This document shows positions 27,665-37,292 of a stretch of 64,000 bases of DNA, piece after piece. Source of the DNA: Advenella alkanexedens (lineage in GTDB: Bacteria > Pseudomonadota > Gammaproteobacteria > Burkholderiales > Burkholderiaceae_B); contig NZ_JAHSPR010000001.1 in NCBI RefSeq assembly GCF_019132845.1, positions 310,001 to 374,000 on the forward strand. Reading direction: 5' to 3'. How positions within the stretch are numbered: position 1 is the first letter of the stretch; the number at the start of each line of letters is the position of its first letter. Below the pieces are notes generated by a model. The model saw only the letters and a list, made by a program, of their open reading frames with translations. It was not told the origin of the DNA and did not search any database. The position numbers and the translations under genes are program-made.

Positions 27665-29458
27665 TTATTTATCGTCAACCTGAAGGATGGCCAGGAAAGC
27701 TTCCTGGGGGATTTCCACACTGCCAACCTGCTTCATCCGTTTCTTACCCGCTTTTTGTTTTTCAAGCAGTTTTTTCTTACGGCTGATATCACCGCCATAA
27801 CACTTGGCCAACACGTTCTTGCGCAAGGCCTTCACGTTTTCACGGGCAATCACTTCGGCACCAATAGCGGCCTGAATGGCCACATCATACATTTGACGGG
27901 GAATCAGGCCACGCATTTTGGACACCACTTCACGACCACGGTAACGGGCATTGGCACGGTGAACAATCATGGACAGCGCATCCACCCGGTCTCCGTTAAT
28001 GAGCAGGTCAACCCTGACCACATCGGCAGAGCGGTACTCGAGGAATTCGTAATCCATGGAGGCATAGCCGCGCGACACCGATTTCAGGCGGTCGAAGAAG
28101 TCAAGAACGATTTCCGCCAGTGGAATTTCATAAACCAGATGCACCTGCCGGCCATGGTAACTCATATTCATTTGAATCCCCCGCTTGGCCGTACACAGGG
28201 TAATCACGGCGCCAACATACTCCTGTGGCATGAACAGGGTGACCGTAACGATAGGCTCGCGGATATCCCGAATCTGACCAATGTCCGGCATCCGCGAAGG
28301 ACTTTCAATCATGATGGTTTCACCATCATTTTTTTCAACCTCATAAACCACCGAAGGTGCGGTGGTAATGATGTCCATATCGAACTCACGTTCGAGACGC
28401 TCCTGCACGATTTCCATATGCAGCATGCCCAGGAAACCGCAACGGAAACCGAATCCCAATGCCTGTGACACTTCGGGTTCAAACATTAAGGCGGCATCAT
28501 TCAGCTTGAGTTTTTCCAATGAGTCACGCAATTGATCATATTCGCTGCTTTCAACCGGATACAGTCCAGAGAAAACCTGTGGCTTGACTTCCTTGAACCC
28601 GGGCAAAGGCGCCTCGGCCGGCTTGTTGGCCAGGGTAATGGTGTCTCCTACCTTGGCGTGCTCAAGTTCTTTGATACCGGTAATAATAAAACCCACTTCA
28701 CCGGCCGACAATTGCGTACGGGCCACCGATTTGGGTGTGAAAACGCCCAATTGCTCACACAGGTGTGAAGCACCGGTTGCCATGAACGTGATTTTATCCT
28801 TGACCTTGAGCACGCCATTAACGATGCGCACCAGCATGACCACGCCAACGTAGTTGTCAAACCAGGAGTCGATAATGAGTGCCTGCAAGGGCTTTTCAGG
28901 ATCACCAACCGGCGGCGGCACTTTGGTCACGATCTGCTCGAGAATTTCATCAATGCCCATGCCTGTTTTGGCACTGGCTTTGATGGCTTCGCTGGCATCA
29001 ATACCAATCACGTCCTCAATTTCTTCACGGGCCGCTTCAGGTTCGGCGGAAGCCAGATCCATTTTATTAAGGACCGGTAAAACCTCGACCCCCAGTTCAA
29101 TGGCGGTATAACAGTTGGCCACCGTTTGCGCCTCTACCCCCTGGCTGGCATCCACCACCAGCAAGGCTCCCTCGCAGGCGGACAGTGAGCGGCTGACCTC
29201 ATAGGAAAAGTCAACGTGTCCGGGGGTATCAATCAGGTTGAGGTTATAAATCTTGCCATCATTGGCCTTATACTGCAGGGAAGCGGTTTGAGCCTTAATG
29301 GTAATCCCCCGTTCCCGTTCGATATCCATTGAGTCAAGAACCTGCTTGGACATTTCCCGGTCTGCCAGGCCTCCGCAGCGCTGAATCAGGCGATCGGCCA
29401 GGGTGGATTTTCCATGATCAATGTGGGCAATAATCGAAAAATTGCGTATATGTTGCAT
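27665..29458 (-). CDS. lepA: Elongation factor 4
   Basis: A ribosome-associated GTPase of 597 residues, implicated in back-translocation and 30S biogenesis. G1 AHIDHGKST (11-19), the RGITIKAQ switch [13 protein letters not shown] for G3 and NKMDL for G4 are present, as is the lysine-rich C-terminal domain unique to LepA ([19 protein letters not shown]). It precedes lepB by 27 bases. A terminator separates it from the protease gene upstream. Confidence 0.96.
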   Translation of the reverse strand: MQHIRNFSIIAHIDHGKSTLADRLIQRCGGLADREMSKQVLDSMDIERERGITIKAQTASLQYKANDGKIYNLNLIDTPGHVDFSYEVSRSLSACEGALLVVDASQGVEAQTVANCYTAIELGVEVLPVLNKMDLASAEPEAAREEIEDVIGIDASEAIKASAKTGMGIDEILEQIVTKVPPPVGDPEKPLQALIIDSWFDNYVGVVMLVRIVNGVLKVKDKITFMATGASHLCEQLGVFTPKSVARTQLSAGEVGFIITGIKELEHAKVGDTITLANKPAEAPLPGFKEVKPQVFSGLYPVESSEYDQLRDSLEKLKLNDAALMFEPEVSQALGFGFRCGFLGMLHMEIVQERLEREFDMDIITTAPSVVYEVEKNDGETIMIESPSRMPDIGQIRDIREPIVTVTLFMPQEYVGAVITLCTAKRGIQMNMSYHGRQVHLVYEIPLAEIVLDFFDRLKSVSRGYASMDYEFLEYRSADVVRVDLLINGDRVDALSMIVHRANARYRGREVVSKMRGLIPRQMYDVAIQAAIGAEVIARENVKALRKNVLAKCYGGDISRKKKLLEKQKAGKKRMKQVGSVEIPQEAFLAILQVDDK

Positions 29459-29489
29459 ATAAGGCTGAATAAAGTTTTTGTAGGGGACT

Positions 29490-29519
29490 CATAAAAAAAG
29501 GGCGCGATGCGCCCTTTTA
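29490..29519 (-). terminator. Terminator of the rpoE-mucD operon
   Basis: AAAAGGGCGC and GCGCCCTTTT flank a three-base loop, and the minus strand continues into seven T's. It lies between the mucD stop and the lepA start, so it separates the sigma-E module from lepA-lepB-rnc-era-recO. Confidence 0.85.
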
Positions 29520-29539
29520 GCGTATGTCGTATTGTAGCC

Positions 29540-31051
29540 TTATTTTGACGGCGTTACAGGCACCCACTGGGTTAAATTTGCACGTCGAATCAATAAAGCG
29601 GCTGCTTTGTCTTTGGACAGCTTGCCAACCGTCTCTTCAAACTGCTTGACATCCTTGATATCCTGATCATTGACGGCAAGAATAATATCATCAACACGCA
29701 GACCGGCTGCCTGTCCAGGACCATCTACCTCGGTAATCTTGACGCCCCCCTTGATACGCAGCTTGGTCATGGTTTCCTGGGATAAATTACCCACAACCAG
29801 TCCCAACCGATCAGCCTTGGCAGACTTGTCTGCTTCCGTCTTGCTGGCGGCAAGCTCCTCGCCCGGGCTGGAAGGCACTGCACCCACGGTGATTTTCAGG
29901 TTTTGTTTCTTGCCGCGACGCCAGACTTCGATCATTGATTCGGTATCCGGTTTTGTCTGACCCACAATACGTGGAAGATCCGACCATTTCTTGATTTCCG
30001 AACCATCAAATCCAATAATCACGTCGCCAGCCTGGATGCCCGCCTTGTCTGCCGGACCACCCTGCTCGACATTGCTGACCAACGCGCCAGAATCGTTTTC
30101 AAGCCCCAAAGCCTTGGCAACCTCACCGGCCACCTCACCAATTTGTACGCCAATACGACCCCGGGTAACCTTACCGTTTTCCTTGAGTTGCTCAACCACC
30201 TGCATGGCATCATCAATGGGAATAGACAGGGAAATACCCATGAATCCGCCACTTTGGGAAATGATTTGCGAATTCACGCCCACCACCTCTCCATTCAGGT
30301 TAATCAAGGGACCACCCGAGTTGCCCGGGTTGACCGCTACGTCAGTCTGAATGAAAGGCAGATACTCACCCGTATCACGATTGATGGCACTGACAATACC
30401 CGATGTCACCGTGGAATCCAGTCCAAATGGAGAACCGATTGCCAAGACCCACTGACCTTTTTTCAGGCTATCGGAATCGCCAATTTTAAGGGTAGGCAAC
30501 TTTTCATCGCTGTCGATTTTAAGCAAGGCAATATCGGTGCGCTGATCAGAGCCGATAACCTTGGCGGTATGTTCTTTGCCATTATTCAGGGTCACCAGAA
30601 TTTCTGAAGCACCGGAAATAACATGGTTGTTGGTGATGATATAACCATCATCGGAAATGATGAAACCGGAACCGACACCACGTGGCACTGACCTTTCAGG
30701 CTGTCCATTACCACGATGACGGGGTTGCGGCGTGGCGCGTGGCGGCATGAAGTCGGGACCGAAGAAGAAACGGAACAACTCAGAGGGATCACCGCCATAA
30801 GGATCATAGCCATGGGAACGGTTTGAGATATTTTCCATGGTACGGATATTAACAACCGCATTTTCTGTTTGGTTAACAATGGGTGTGAAATCGGGCAAAC
30901 CGACAATACTGGTGCCCACGTTCGCATTTTGTACATCCTGGGCACTGGCAACATCACCACCAACATAAGAAAGCCCGGCATACGCGGCACTCAGCCCGAT
31001 CACGGTATACAGCACACTGCGTTTCAATTTATTATTAAGCATTTGTTTCAT
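29540..31051 (-). CDS. mucD: DegP/MucD-like periplasmic serine protease (Do family)
   Basis: An HtrA-type protease and chaperone of 503 residues acting on misfolded envelope proteins. The export signal is N-terminal. The catalytic triad is His143 (NNHVIS), Asp173 (DIALLKID) and Ser245 (NPGNSGGPL). Two PDZ domains follow, at about 265-370 and 400-500. The loop between residues 75 and 122 is rich in Pro, Gly and Arg. It is the fourth gene of rpoE-rseA-rseB-mucD, matching algU-mucABD of pseudomonads. Confidence 0.93.
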   Translation of the reverse strand: MKQMLNNKLKRSVLYTVIGLSAAYAGLSYVGGDVASAQDVQNANVGTSIVGLPDFTPIVNQTENAVVNIRTMENISNRSHGYDPYGGDPSELFRFFFGPDFMPPRATPQPRHRGNGQPERSVPRGVGSGFIISDDGYIITNNHVISGASEILVTLNNGKEHTAKVIGSDQRTDIALLKIDSDEKLPTLKIGDSDSLKKGQWVLAIGSPFGLDSTVTSGIVSAINRDTGEYLPFIQTDVAVNPGNSGGPLINLNGEVVGVNSQIISQSGGFMGISLSIPIDDAMQVVEQLKENGKVTRGRIGVQIGEVAGEVAKALGLENDSGALVSNVEQGGPADKAGIQAGDVIIGFDGSEIKKWSDLPRIVGQTKPDTESMIEVWRRGKKQNLKITVGAVPSSPGEELAASKTEADKSAKADRLGLVVGNLSQETMTKLRIKGGVKITEVDGPGQAAGLRVDDIILAVNDQDIKDVKQFEETVGKLSKDKAAALLIRRANLTQWVPVTPSK

Positions 31052-31064
31052 GAAAATCCCTTTC

Positions 31065-32099
31065 CTAATTCAATTTGGATGATACGGGTGGAATAAATTT
31101 AGCTGAAACAGCCATTTCTTCAAGTGTATTCATGGGCACGGCACCAATGACGGTTACCCAGTAATCATCCACGCGTTGACGAAAAACATTCAGGGAACCT
31201 ACTTGTACTGCACCATGAGCCTGCAACGTCTTTTCCGCCTCTGGCACTTTTTGCACAAACACGGAAATCGAAGAAAGGCCGTCTGAGAGAATTAGGTGTT
31301 TAACTTGCTGATTAGTTCCTTTCGGTCGGATAATACTTAAAATCGGCACGTATCCCTGAGGGGCACGCAACTTCCAGCCCTCGCGGGCGAAATCGACTGA
31401 AACAAGTTCTTCTTTTTCGACAACCCAGTCCTTGAGTTTGTAGCCAGGTGTCAGCAAAGCGGTATCAACATCCTTGCCCATAACCAGACCGGTAAAAGTG
31501 ATCTGCTCAACCACTTTATTATCCAGTCCGATCGTTTGAGATCTTAATAACAATTTTGATTTGACATCAACACACAAACGATAACCATAACGATCCGGGG
31601 TGCGCGGTGCCAATTCGAGCTGCTGGCATTCATAACCGGCAACCCGCTCTTTTTTGCCACTCAGGGTGGCAGTATAGTACTGGTTTAAATGCGTGGCTTC
31701 GGTTTGCAAAAATGCCGGAAAGCGGTCCTTGCGGGCCGGGGTCAAAATAATTTTCTTTTGCTCCGGCACAAGACACTGCACAACATCATTGGTCCGCAGA
31801 TACTCCTGGGGATCACCATCAAGCAGCTCCAGCCGCTCTTTGACACCTTCGCCATCAACAATGTGCGTAACACGTGAGGACATGATCTGATCGCCTTGCT
31901 GATAGGTGAAAACACCACTGTAATCATTAGTGACCGATGCCTTTTGCACTTGCTCAAGAAATGCGACCAGATCATTGCCTGTAAGCAGCGTTGCCGTTTT
32001 GGCCATGGCCGGTGTCGCAAAAAGGACGCCAAGAAGAACCAGTGACAGCCATTTTGTTTTTGCCTTTCCTGCCACCCTGCTTGATGAATAATGCAACAT
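31065..32099 (-). CDS. rseB: RseB/MucB, periplasmic regulator of sigma-E
   Basis: A 344-residue periplasmic protein with a signal peptide ending in AMA near residue 33. The MucB/RseB N-terminal LolA-like fold covers about 40-210 (FTYQQGDQIMSSRVTH, ERLELLDGDPQEYLR), followed by a smaller C-terminal domain. It binds the anti-sigma factor RseA and shields it from the site-1 protease until envelope stress releases it. The start overlaps the rseA stop by one base (TAATG). Confidence 0.93.
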   Translation of the reverse strand: MLHYSSSRVAGKAKTKWLSLVLLGVLFATPAMAKTATLLTGNDLVAFLEQVQKASVTNDYSGVFTYQQGDQIMSSRVTHIVDGEGVKERLELLDGDPQEYLRTNDVVQCLVPEQKKIILTPARKDRFPAFLQTEATHLNQYYTATLSGKKERVAGYECQQLELAPRTPDRYGYRLCVDVKSKLLLRSQTIGLDNKVVEQITFTGLVMGKDVDTALLTPGYKLKDWVVEKEELVSVDFAREGWKLRAPQGYVPILSIIRPKGTNQQVKHLILSDGLSSISVFVQKVPEAEKTLQAHGAVQVGSLNVFRQRVDDYWVTVIGAVPMNTLEEMAVSAKFIPPVSSKLN

Positions 32100-32611
32100 T
32101 AGCGATTAACTCCGTACTCATAGGAAACCAGATGTACGGGACGTGCCCCCACCATTTGACGATGGGCATGAATATAATCACTGTAATCCCGATTCAGCTC
32201 AGTACTGGATGAGGTTTGCGACGCCACCACGGGTGCGGATACGGCAGGCGCCACCTCATCTTCAGCCATAAATGGCTGAACCACCCACACCACCGATGCC
32301 ACGGCCGCCGCCACGGCCAGTCCGGACAAGCCCTGACGCAAGCCAAAACGGCGCGCGGGCACCACAGGAGCCGGTTCGGCATCAATGGCCTTGCTGACCC
32401 TTGCATAAAAAAGGTCTGAAGGCTTGATGGCCAGCTCATCGCTACGCATGACATCACCAATCAGGTGATAGGTATCCCATACCTGCCTGCCATAGGAGTT
32501 ATCCAGGTTTTCCAGATCAAAATTAATATCCTCACCATCGATAAGCGCCGATATGGATTCATCCCAATCAAGTGACTGCGATTCATTTAATGTTGAATGT
32601 CTTGTGTTCAT
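32099..32611 (-). CDS. rseA: Anti-sigma-E factor RseA/MucA
   Basis: A 170-residue single-pass inner-membrane protein. The cytoplasmic N-terminus (LDWDESISALIDGE, then WDTYHLIGDVMRSDE) is the sigma-binding domain; a hydrophobic segment near 93-112 (GLSGLAVAAAVASVVWVV) spans the membrane; the rest is periplasmic. Membership is clear from these motifs and the position between rpoE and rseB. Regulated proteolysis releases the sigma factor. Confidence 0.92.
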   Translation of the reverse strand: MNTRHSTLNESQSLDWDESISALIDGEDINFDLENLDNSYGRQVWDTYHLIGDVMRSDELAIKPSDLFYARVSKAIDAEPAPVVPARRFGLRQGLSGLAVAAAVASVVWVVQPFMAEDEVAPAVSAPVVASQTSSSTELNRDYSDYIHAHRQMVGARPVHLVSYEYGVNR

Positions 32612-32622
32612 GTATCAGCTCC

Positions 32623-33222
32623 TTACCAGCGACGATCGTTATCCTGGCCTAAAACAGGCTTAAGGCGGGCAGCAATCGCTTCCCTGGCCCTGAAAATCCT
32701 GGATCTGACGGTTCCAATGGGGCACTCCATGGTTTGGGCAATTTCTTCATAGCTCAAACCCTCTATTTCCCGCAGTACAATGGCCGTCCGTAAATCCTCA
32801 GGCAATTCTTCAATAGCCTTGTTAACGGTCTGGGCAATTTCACTGGAAACCATACGTGACTCAGGTGTATCAATGTCTATAAGATTGTCTGATTGAGAAA
32901 AAGTTTCGCCCTCTTTCGTTTCAAAAGTATCTGGCACCAACATTTTTCGCTGATTGGATGAAAGCCAGTTACGGGCGGTATTGATGGCAATTCGATATAG
33001 CCAGGTATAAAAAGCGCTTTCCCCCCTGAACTGGGGCAAGGCGCGATATGCCTTGATAAAGGTTTCCTGGGCAATATCTTCGATTTCAGCCTGGTTGTTG
33101 AGCATGCGAGCAAGCAAACGCATGATTTTTCGCTGGTATTTAAGCACCAGCAAATCAAATGCCCGTTTATCGCCTTTCTGCACACGGGCAACAAGCTCTG
33201 CATCGACGTCACGATCACTCAT
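32623..33222 (-). CDS. rpoE: RNA polymerase sigma-E factor (RpoE/AlgU)
   Basis: An ECF sigma factor of 199 residues: region 2 (DIAQETFIKAYRALPQFRGES) and region 4 (LREIEGLSYEEIAQTMECPIGTVRSRIFRAREA) are clear. The start is ATG 33222, supported by AGGAGG six bases upstream; the in-frame extension to 33267 runs through the gene before it. The ATG overlaps that gene's stop (ATGA) and its ribosome site lies inside that gene, so translation is coupled. Confidence 0.94.
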   Translation of the reverse strand: MSDRDVDAELVARVQKGDKRAFDLLVLKYQRKIMRLLARMLNNQAEIEDIAQETFIKAYRALPQFRGESAFYTWLYRIAINTARNWLSSNQRKMLVPDTFETKEGETFSQSDNLIDIDTPESRMVSSEIAQTVNKAIEELPEDLRTAIVLREIEGLSYEEIAQTMECPIGTVRSRIFRAREAIAARLKPVLGQDNDRRW

Positions 33223-33656
33223 GGCGCCTCCTGTTGAAGGGACCTGTTCCAACGCATCGCGTGGCACAGGACCTTAAGTTTACGCCAACCCGTTTTACCC
33301 ACGGTAAATGGCCAGATGGTGATCAGTTTAGCTGACATTTGCGGATTAAATGGATTTTCAAGATACAGGGTCAGCCAGAAAGGCCCCTGCCAGAATTGTT
33401 GCAAGACCAGAAGCTGGTGTGAACCATTACCGGAAAGTTCCCATGGCTGGGCAGCATGGATCTTGAGAAAAGAAGAAGTGGATTGTGAAGACCGGGCATA
33501 CGCCAGATAAATGGCCACCAGCCCAAGCCCCAAAGAAAACCCGGCAAGACATGCTGCCGCAACAAACAACATGCATGCCTTGCCATAACATTCAAACCTG
33601 CCTGGTCGTATTTCAAGCAAACACGACCAATGAAGATTCAAGTGTGAAGTGGACAA
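33219..33656 (-). CDS. Small membrane protein between fabF and rpoE, YgfX-like layout
   Basis: About 145 residues with no ATG near the start: the first candidates are TTG at 33656, right after the fabF stop, and TTG at 33641; the first ATG would remove 28 residues. It has an N-terminal CLLEIRPGRFECYG segment, one or two membrane helices at about 28-50, then a soluble part with Trp-rich blocks (FWQGPFWLTLYLENPF). This resembles the layout of YgfX proteins but I cannot confirm the family. Its end carries the rpoE ribosome site. Confidence 0.65.
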   Translation of the reverse strand: MSTSHLNLHWSCLLEIRPGRFECYGKACMLFVAAACLAGFSLGLGLVAIYLAYARSSQSTSSFLKIHAAQPWELSGNGSHQLLVLQQFWQGPFWLTLYLENPFNPQMSAKLITIWPFTVGKTGWRKLKVLCHAMRWNRSLQQEAP

Positions 33657-33657
33657 A

Positions 33658-34887
33658 TTAAACCCGTTTCACAACCATTGAGCCGTTTGTGCCACCAAAA
33701 CCAAATGAGTTGGACAGTGCATATTCTATTTTCATTTCACGAGCCTGGTTGGCACAGTAATCAAGGTCACAGCCCGGATCCTGATTGAAAATATTGATGG
33801 TGGGCGGTGAAATCTGATGATGAACCGCCAGGGTCGTGAAGACGGCTTCGACACCGCCTGCGGCGCCCAGCAAATGTCCGGTCATGGATTTTGTTGAGTT
33901 GACGACGGTTTTATAAGCGTGGTCACCCAAAGCCAGTTTAAGTGCATTGGTTTCGTTTTGATCGCCCAGCGGCGTTGAGGTACCATGCGCATTCACGTAA
34001 TCGACCTGATCAGGGTTGATTTTTGCATTATTCAGGGCGTTCAGAATACCACGACGCGGGCCATCGCTATCGGGAGCGGTAATGTGGTGAGCATCGGAAC
34101 TCATGCCATAGCCGGTAAACTCACCATAAATGCGGGCACCCCGTTTTTTGGCATGTTCATACTCTTCAAGCACCAGCACGCCAGCACCCTCACCCAGCAC
34201 AAAACCGTCACGATCGGTATCCCAGGGACGCGAAGCGGTTTCAGGGTCATCATTGCGGGTTGAAAGCGCACGCATGGCGGCAAAACCACCAATACCCAAC
34301 GGTGAAACGGTTGCCTCGGCACCACCTGCAATCATTACATCGGCATCACCGTATTCGATCAGGCGAGCGGCATCACCAATGGAATGCAAACCGGTTGTGC
34401 AGGCGGAAACCACGGCATAGCTGGGTCCTTTCAGGCCAAGCATGATAGTGAGGTGACCGGAAATAAGGTTAATGAGTGAGGCCGGCACAAAGAATGGAGA
34501 AATGCGGCGTGGACCTTTAGCCAGGTATTCGGTTTGTGTTTCTTCAATACGGTGAAGACCGCCAATGCCCGAACTGACAATCACGCCAATACGCTCGGCA
34601 TTTTCTTCGGTGACTTCAAGCCCCGAGTCGCGCCAGGCATCAATACTGGCCGCAATGCCATAATGGATGAAGGTATCCATTTGTTTGCCTTCCTTGGCAG
34701 ACATGTATTGGGTCAGATCAAAATCCCTGACCTCGCCGGCAATCTGTGAATTGAAGCCCGAAGCGTCAAATCGGGTAATACGACCGACTCCGGAACGTCC
34801 GTTGATAATATTATCCCAGGCTGTATCAATTGAATTTCCTACCGGGGACACAATACCCAAGCCAGTAATTACGACACGTCTTTTCAC
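33658..34887 (-). CDS. fabF: 3-oxoacyl-ACP synthase II
   Basis: An elongating condensing enzyme of type II fatty-acid synthesis, 409 residues. The active-site Cys163 lies in VVSACTTGLHS; the two histidines are in NAHGTSTPLGD and TGHLLGAAGG. The start is GTG at 34887 with TAGGAG seven bases before. It follows acpP after 199 bases that hold a long-loop terminator-like hairpin, so its expression relative to acpP is probably reduced. Confidence 0.96.
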   Translation of the reverse strand: MKRRVVITGLGIVSPVGNSIDTAWDNIINGRSGVGRITRFDASGFNSQIAGEVRDFDLTQYMSAKEGKQMDTFIHYGIAASIDAWRDSGLEVTEENAERIGVIVSSGIGGLHRIEETQTEYLAKGPRRISPFFVPASLINLISGHLTIMLGLKGPSYAVVSACTTGLHSIGDAARLIEYGDADVMIAGGAEATVSPLGIGGFAAMRALSTRNDDPETASRPWDTDRDGFVLGEGAGVLVLEEYEHAKKRGARIYGEFTGYGMSSDAHHITAPDSDGPRRGILNALNNAKINPDQVDYVNAHGTSTPLGDQNETNALKLALGDHAYKTVVNSTKSMTGHLLGAAGGVEAVFTTLAVHHQISPPTINIFNQDPGCDLDYCANQAREMKIEYALSNSFGFGGTNGSMVVKRV

Positions 34888-34952
34888 AGAAGACTCCTAC
34901 CTTAATTTATATTTAAATGAATGGAATGATTGCCTTGACATACTGCCATAAA

Positions 34953-35034
34953 CAAAAAAACGCTTGGGAAAACCATAATGCAACATAACCTGAAAATCTT
35001 CCAGACTACTGACACAACGCTTTCCCAAGCGCTT
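34953..35034 (-). terminator. Long-loop terminator or attenuator between acpP and fabF
   Basis: CGCTTGGGAAA (34961-34971) and TTTCCCAAGCG (35021-35031) can pair, with about 49 bases between. On the minus strand the hairpin ends in seven T's. It fits a partial terminator that lets acpP mRNA outnumber fabF mRNA. Confidence 0.6.
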
Positions 35035-35086
35035 TTGCATCAACCTGCCATTGACCCGTAAAGGATCAATGGCTGGTACGGCTACA

Positions 35087-35323
35087 TTAAGCTTTATTCT
35101 TGTTAATGTACTCAACAGCTTGCTGAACTGTTGTGATTTTTTCTGCTTCTTCGTCTGGAATCTCTGTTTCGAACTCGTCTTCCAGAGCCATTACCAGCTC
35201 AACCATATCCAGTGAATCGGCACCTAAGTCGTCAAGAAAAGAAGACTCGTTTTTGATTTCAGCTTCATTAACGCCAAGCTGTTCTGCGACAATCTTCTTG
35301 ACGCGTTGTTCGATGCTATCCAT
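35087..35323 (-). CDS. acpP: Acyl carrier protein
   Basis: A 78-residue acidic four-helix protein that carries growing acyl chains on phosphopantetheine attached to Ser37 in the GADSLDM motif. GGAGAG precedes the ATG. It has its own strong promoter in the 256-base gap after fabG and a terminator-like hairpin after it, which suits the high demand for ACP. Confidence 0.97.
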   Translation of the reverse strand: MDSIEQRVKKIVAEQLGVNEAEIKNESSFLDDLGADSLDMVELVMALEDEFETEIPDEEAEKITTVQQAVEYINKNKA

Positions 35324-35353
35324 TTAACTCTCCAAAGGGAATGAATCCCGCGA

Positions 35354-35381
35354 ATTATAGCCAACTGCTTATAGAATGCAA
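35354..35381 (-). promoter_or_regulatory. Promoter of acpP
   Basis: On the minus strand, -35 TTGCAT (35376-35381) and a perfect -10 TATAAT (35354-35359) with a 16-base spacer, about 25 bases before the likely mRNA start and the GGAGAG site. Confidence 0.7.
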
Positions 35382-35460
35382 AAGGCTGTTGTGACAAAAA
35401 AAATTATTTTAGCAAATAAGTATTAAAAAACTTATAAAACCAAAATACCATCCAAAAAGT

Positions 35461-35550
35461 TAAAATGCGTGTACTGCCAACTGTGCATTTTATTAAAAAT
35501 TAACCTTTTGTCTTTAAAAAAAGACAAACAGTGCAAATAAATTATTTGCA
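35461..35550. repeat. Three inverted repeats between fabG and acpP
   Basis: Arms: TAAAATGC/GCATTTTA at 35461-35468 and 35485-35492; TTTGTCTTT/AAAGACAAA at 35507-35515 and 35520-35528; TGCAAATA/TATTTGCA at 35532-35550. Reading from fabG, the second is followed by a T-rich stretch, so one may end the fabHDG transcript. The roles of the others are unknown. Confidence 0.6.
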
Positions 35551-35579
35551 ATACTACCTGAAGTACCGGAAAAACCGCA

Positions 35580-36326
35580 CTACTGCATGTACATTCCACC
35601 ATTTACATGCAAGGTTGTCCCGGTAATGTAAGCGGCTGCAGGACTGGCCAGAAACGCCACTGCATTGGCGACATCTTCGGGCTGACCAAGACGGCCCAGA
35701 GGGATCTGGCTTAGCAACGCCGTGGTTTGCGACTCACCCAAGGCACGCGTCATGTCGGTATCGATAAAGCCGGGCGCCACGCAGTTAACGGTAATGTTGC
35801 GACTGCCAAGTTCACGGGCCAGCGCCCTGCTCATGCCGGCAACACCTGCCTTGGCGGCCGCATAGTTGGCCTGACCGGGGTTACCGCTTGAACCAACCAC
35901 CGATGTCACATTAATGATACGACCCGAACGCGCTTTCATCATGGCCTTAAGAACACCACGTGACATGCGGAATACCGAACCCAGGTTGGTATCCATGACC
36001 GCAGACCAGTCTTCATCTTTCATGCGCATAGCCAGGCCATCACGTGTAATGCCTGCATTATTGACCAGAATATGGGGAGCCCCCTCTTTGGCCAGCTCTG
36101 CCAGCAAGGCATCACAGGCAGCAGCGTCAGTGACATCAAGCACCACACCGCGGCCACCAAAGCCGGACAATTCAGCACTAATGCCTTGTGCACCGGCCTC
36201 TGAGGTTGCCGTACCAATAACAGTGGCACCACGCTTGGCCAGCTCAAGGGCAATGGCCTTACCCAAACCGCGCGTTGCACCGGTCACCAAGGCAACCTGA
36301 CCACTTAACTCTTTTACTTCAGACAT
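35580..36326 (-). CDS. fabG: 3-oxoacyl-ACP reductase
   Basis: A 248-residue NADPH-dependent short-chain reductase. The Rossmann loop is TGATRGLGKAIA (about 15-26); the catalytic residues are Ser142, Tyr155 and Lys159 (NYAAAKAG). It reduces 3-oxoacyl-ACP in each elongation cycle. It follows fabD by nine bases and ends the fabHDG part of the operon. Confidence 0.96.
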   Translation of the reverse strand: MSEVKELSGQVALVTGATRGLGKAIALELAKRGATVIGTATSEAGAQGISAELSGFGGRGVVLDVTDAAACDALLAELAKEGAPHILVNNAGITRDGLAMRMKDEDWSAVMDTNLGSVFRMSRGVLKAMMKARSGRIINVTSVVGSSGNPGQANYAAAKAGVAGMSRALARELGSRNITVNCVAPGFIDTDMTRALGESQTTALLSQIPLGRLGQPEDVANAVAFLASPAAAYITGTTLHVNGGMYMQ

Positions 36327-36335
36327 TGTTATTCC

Positions 36336-37268
36336 TTATCCCTTCAGGGTTTCCAGAGCAGCCTGCAAAGACGCCGGGTCGTAAATGGAGATCCCCGTCA
36401 TTTCAGGCTCGATTCGTTTGACCAGACCACTTAACACCTTGCCTGGGCCACACTCAACCACGTGGGTCACACCCTGCTGTTTCATGGCACGGATAGTTTC
36501 CACCCAACGCACGGGATGCCATGCCTGGCGAACGAGCGCATCACGGATCGCATCCGGTGTTGCAGCCACTGCCACATCAACGTTATTGATCACATCAACG
36601 GATGGCATGGCAATTTCAATGCCAGACAGGGCTTTTTCCAGAACACTGGCGGCCGGCTTGAGCAGGCTGGAATGAAAAGGAGCGGAAACAGGCAATGGCA
36701 GGGCACGTTTGGCACCCGCCTGTTTGGCCAGGTCACAGGCACGCTCCACCGCAGCCTTATGACCGGCAATCACAACCTGGGCGGGCGCATTGAAATTGAC
36801 GGCCTCAACCACTTCACCCTGGGCCGCATCGGCACACACCTGGCGTACGGTATCGTCGTCCAGACCCAAAATGGCCGCCATGCCGCCTGTTCCCACCGGA
36901 ACGGCAGCCTGCATGGCATCAGCACGTATTCTGACCAGACGCACGGCATCTTCAAGTGAGAATGAACCCGCTGCCGCCAGCGCGGAATACTCACCCAGAC
37001 TATGACCCGCCATTAAGGACGGTTGCGGACCTGCCGCTTCCACATATGCCTGATACATGGCATAGCTGGCAGCCAGCATGACAGGTTGGGTATTGGTGGT
37101 TAAATTAAGCTGCTCAGCCGGGCCTTCGGCAATCATTGCTGCCAGATCCTGGCCAAGCGCAGCTGAAGCACGTTCAATAACTTGCGTGACGGTCTGGTTT
37201 TCAGCCCAGTTATTAAGCATGCCCACGGTTTGCGAGCCCTGGCCCGGAAATACAAAAGCAATTTTCAT
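36336..37268 (-). CDS. fabD: Malonyl-CoA:ACP transacylase
   Basis: A 310-residue transferase that loads malonyl groups onto ACP. The nucleophile is Ser90 in GHSLGEYSA, with the active-site His in PVSAPFHSSLL near 199 and the FPGQGSQ start. Length and motifs are standard. It lies 24 bases downstream of fabH. Confidence 0.96.
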   Translation of the reverse strand: MKIAFVFPGQGSQTVGMLNNWAENQTVTQVIERASAALGQDLAAMIAEGPAEQLNLTTNTQPVMLAASYAMYQAYVEAAGPQPSLMAGHSLGEYSALAAAGSFSLEDAVRLVRIRADAMQAAVPVGTGGMAAILGLDDDTVRQVCADAAQGEVVEAVNFNAPAQVVIAGHKAAVERACDLAKQAGAKRALPLPVSAPFHSSLLKPAASVLEKALSGIEIAMPSVDVINNVDVAVAATPDAIRDALVRQAWHPVRWVETIRAMKQQGVTHVVECGPGKVLSGLVKRIEPEMTGISIYDPASLQAALETLKG

Positions 37269-37292
37269 ATTGATCTGTCTCTTGAAATTAGT

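Noticed and set aside
33430-33450. A GGAACTT on the minus strand upstream of rpoE as a sigma-E promoter
   Set aside because: The -35-like element has no -10 of the right type at 15-17 bases; the match is probably due to the coding sequence there.
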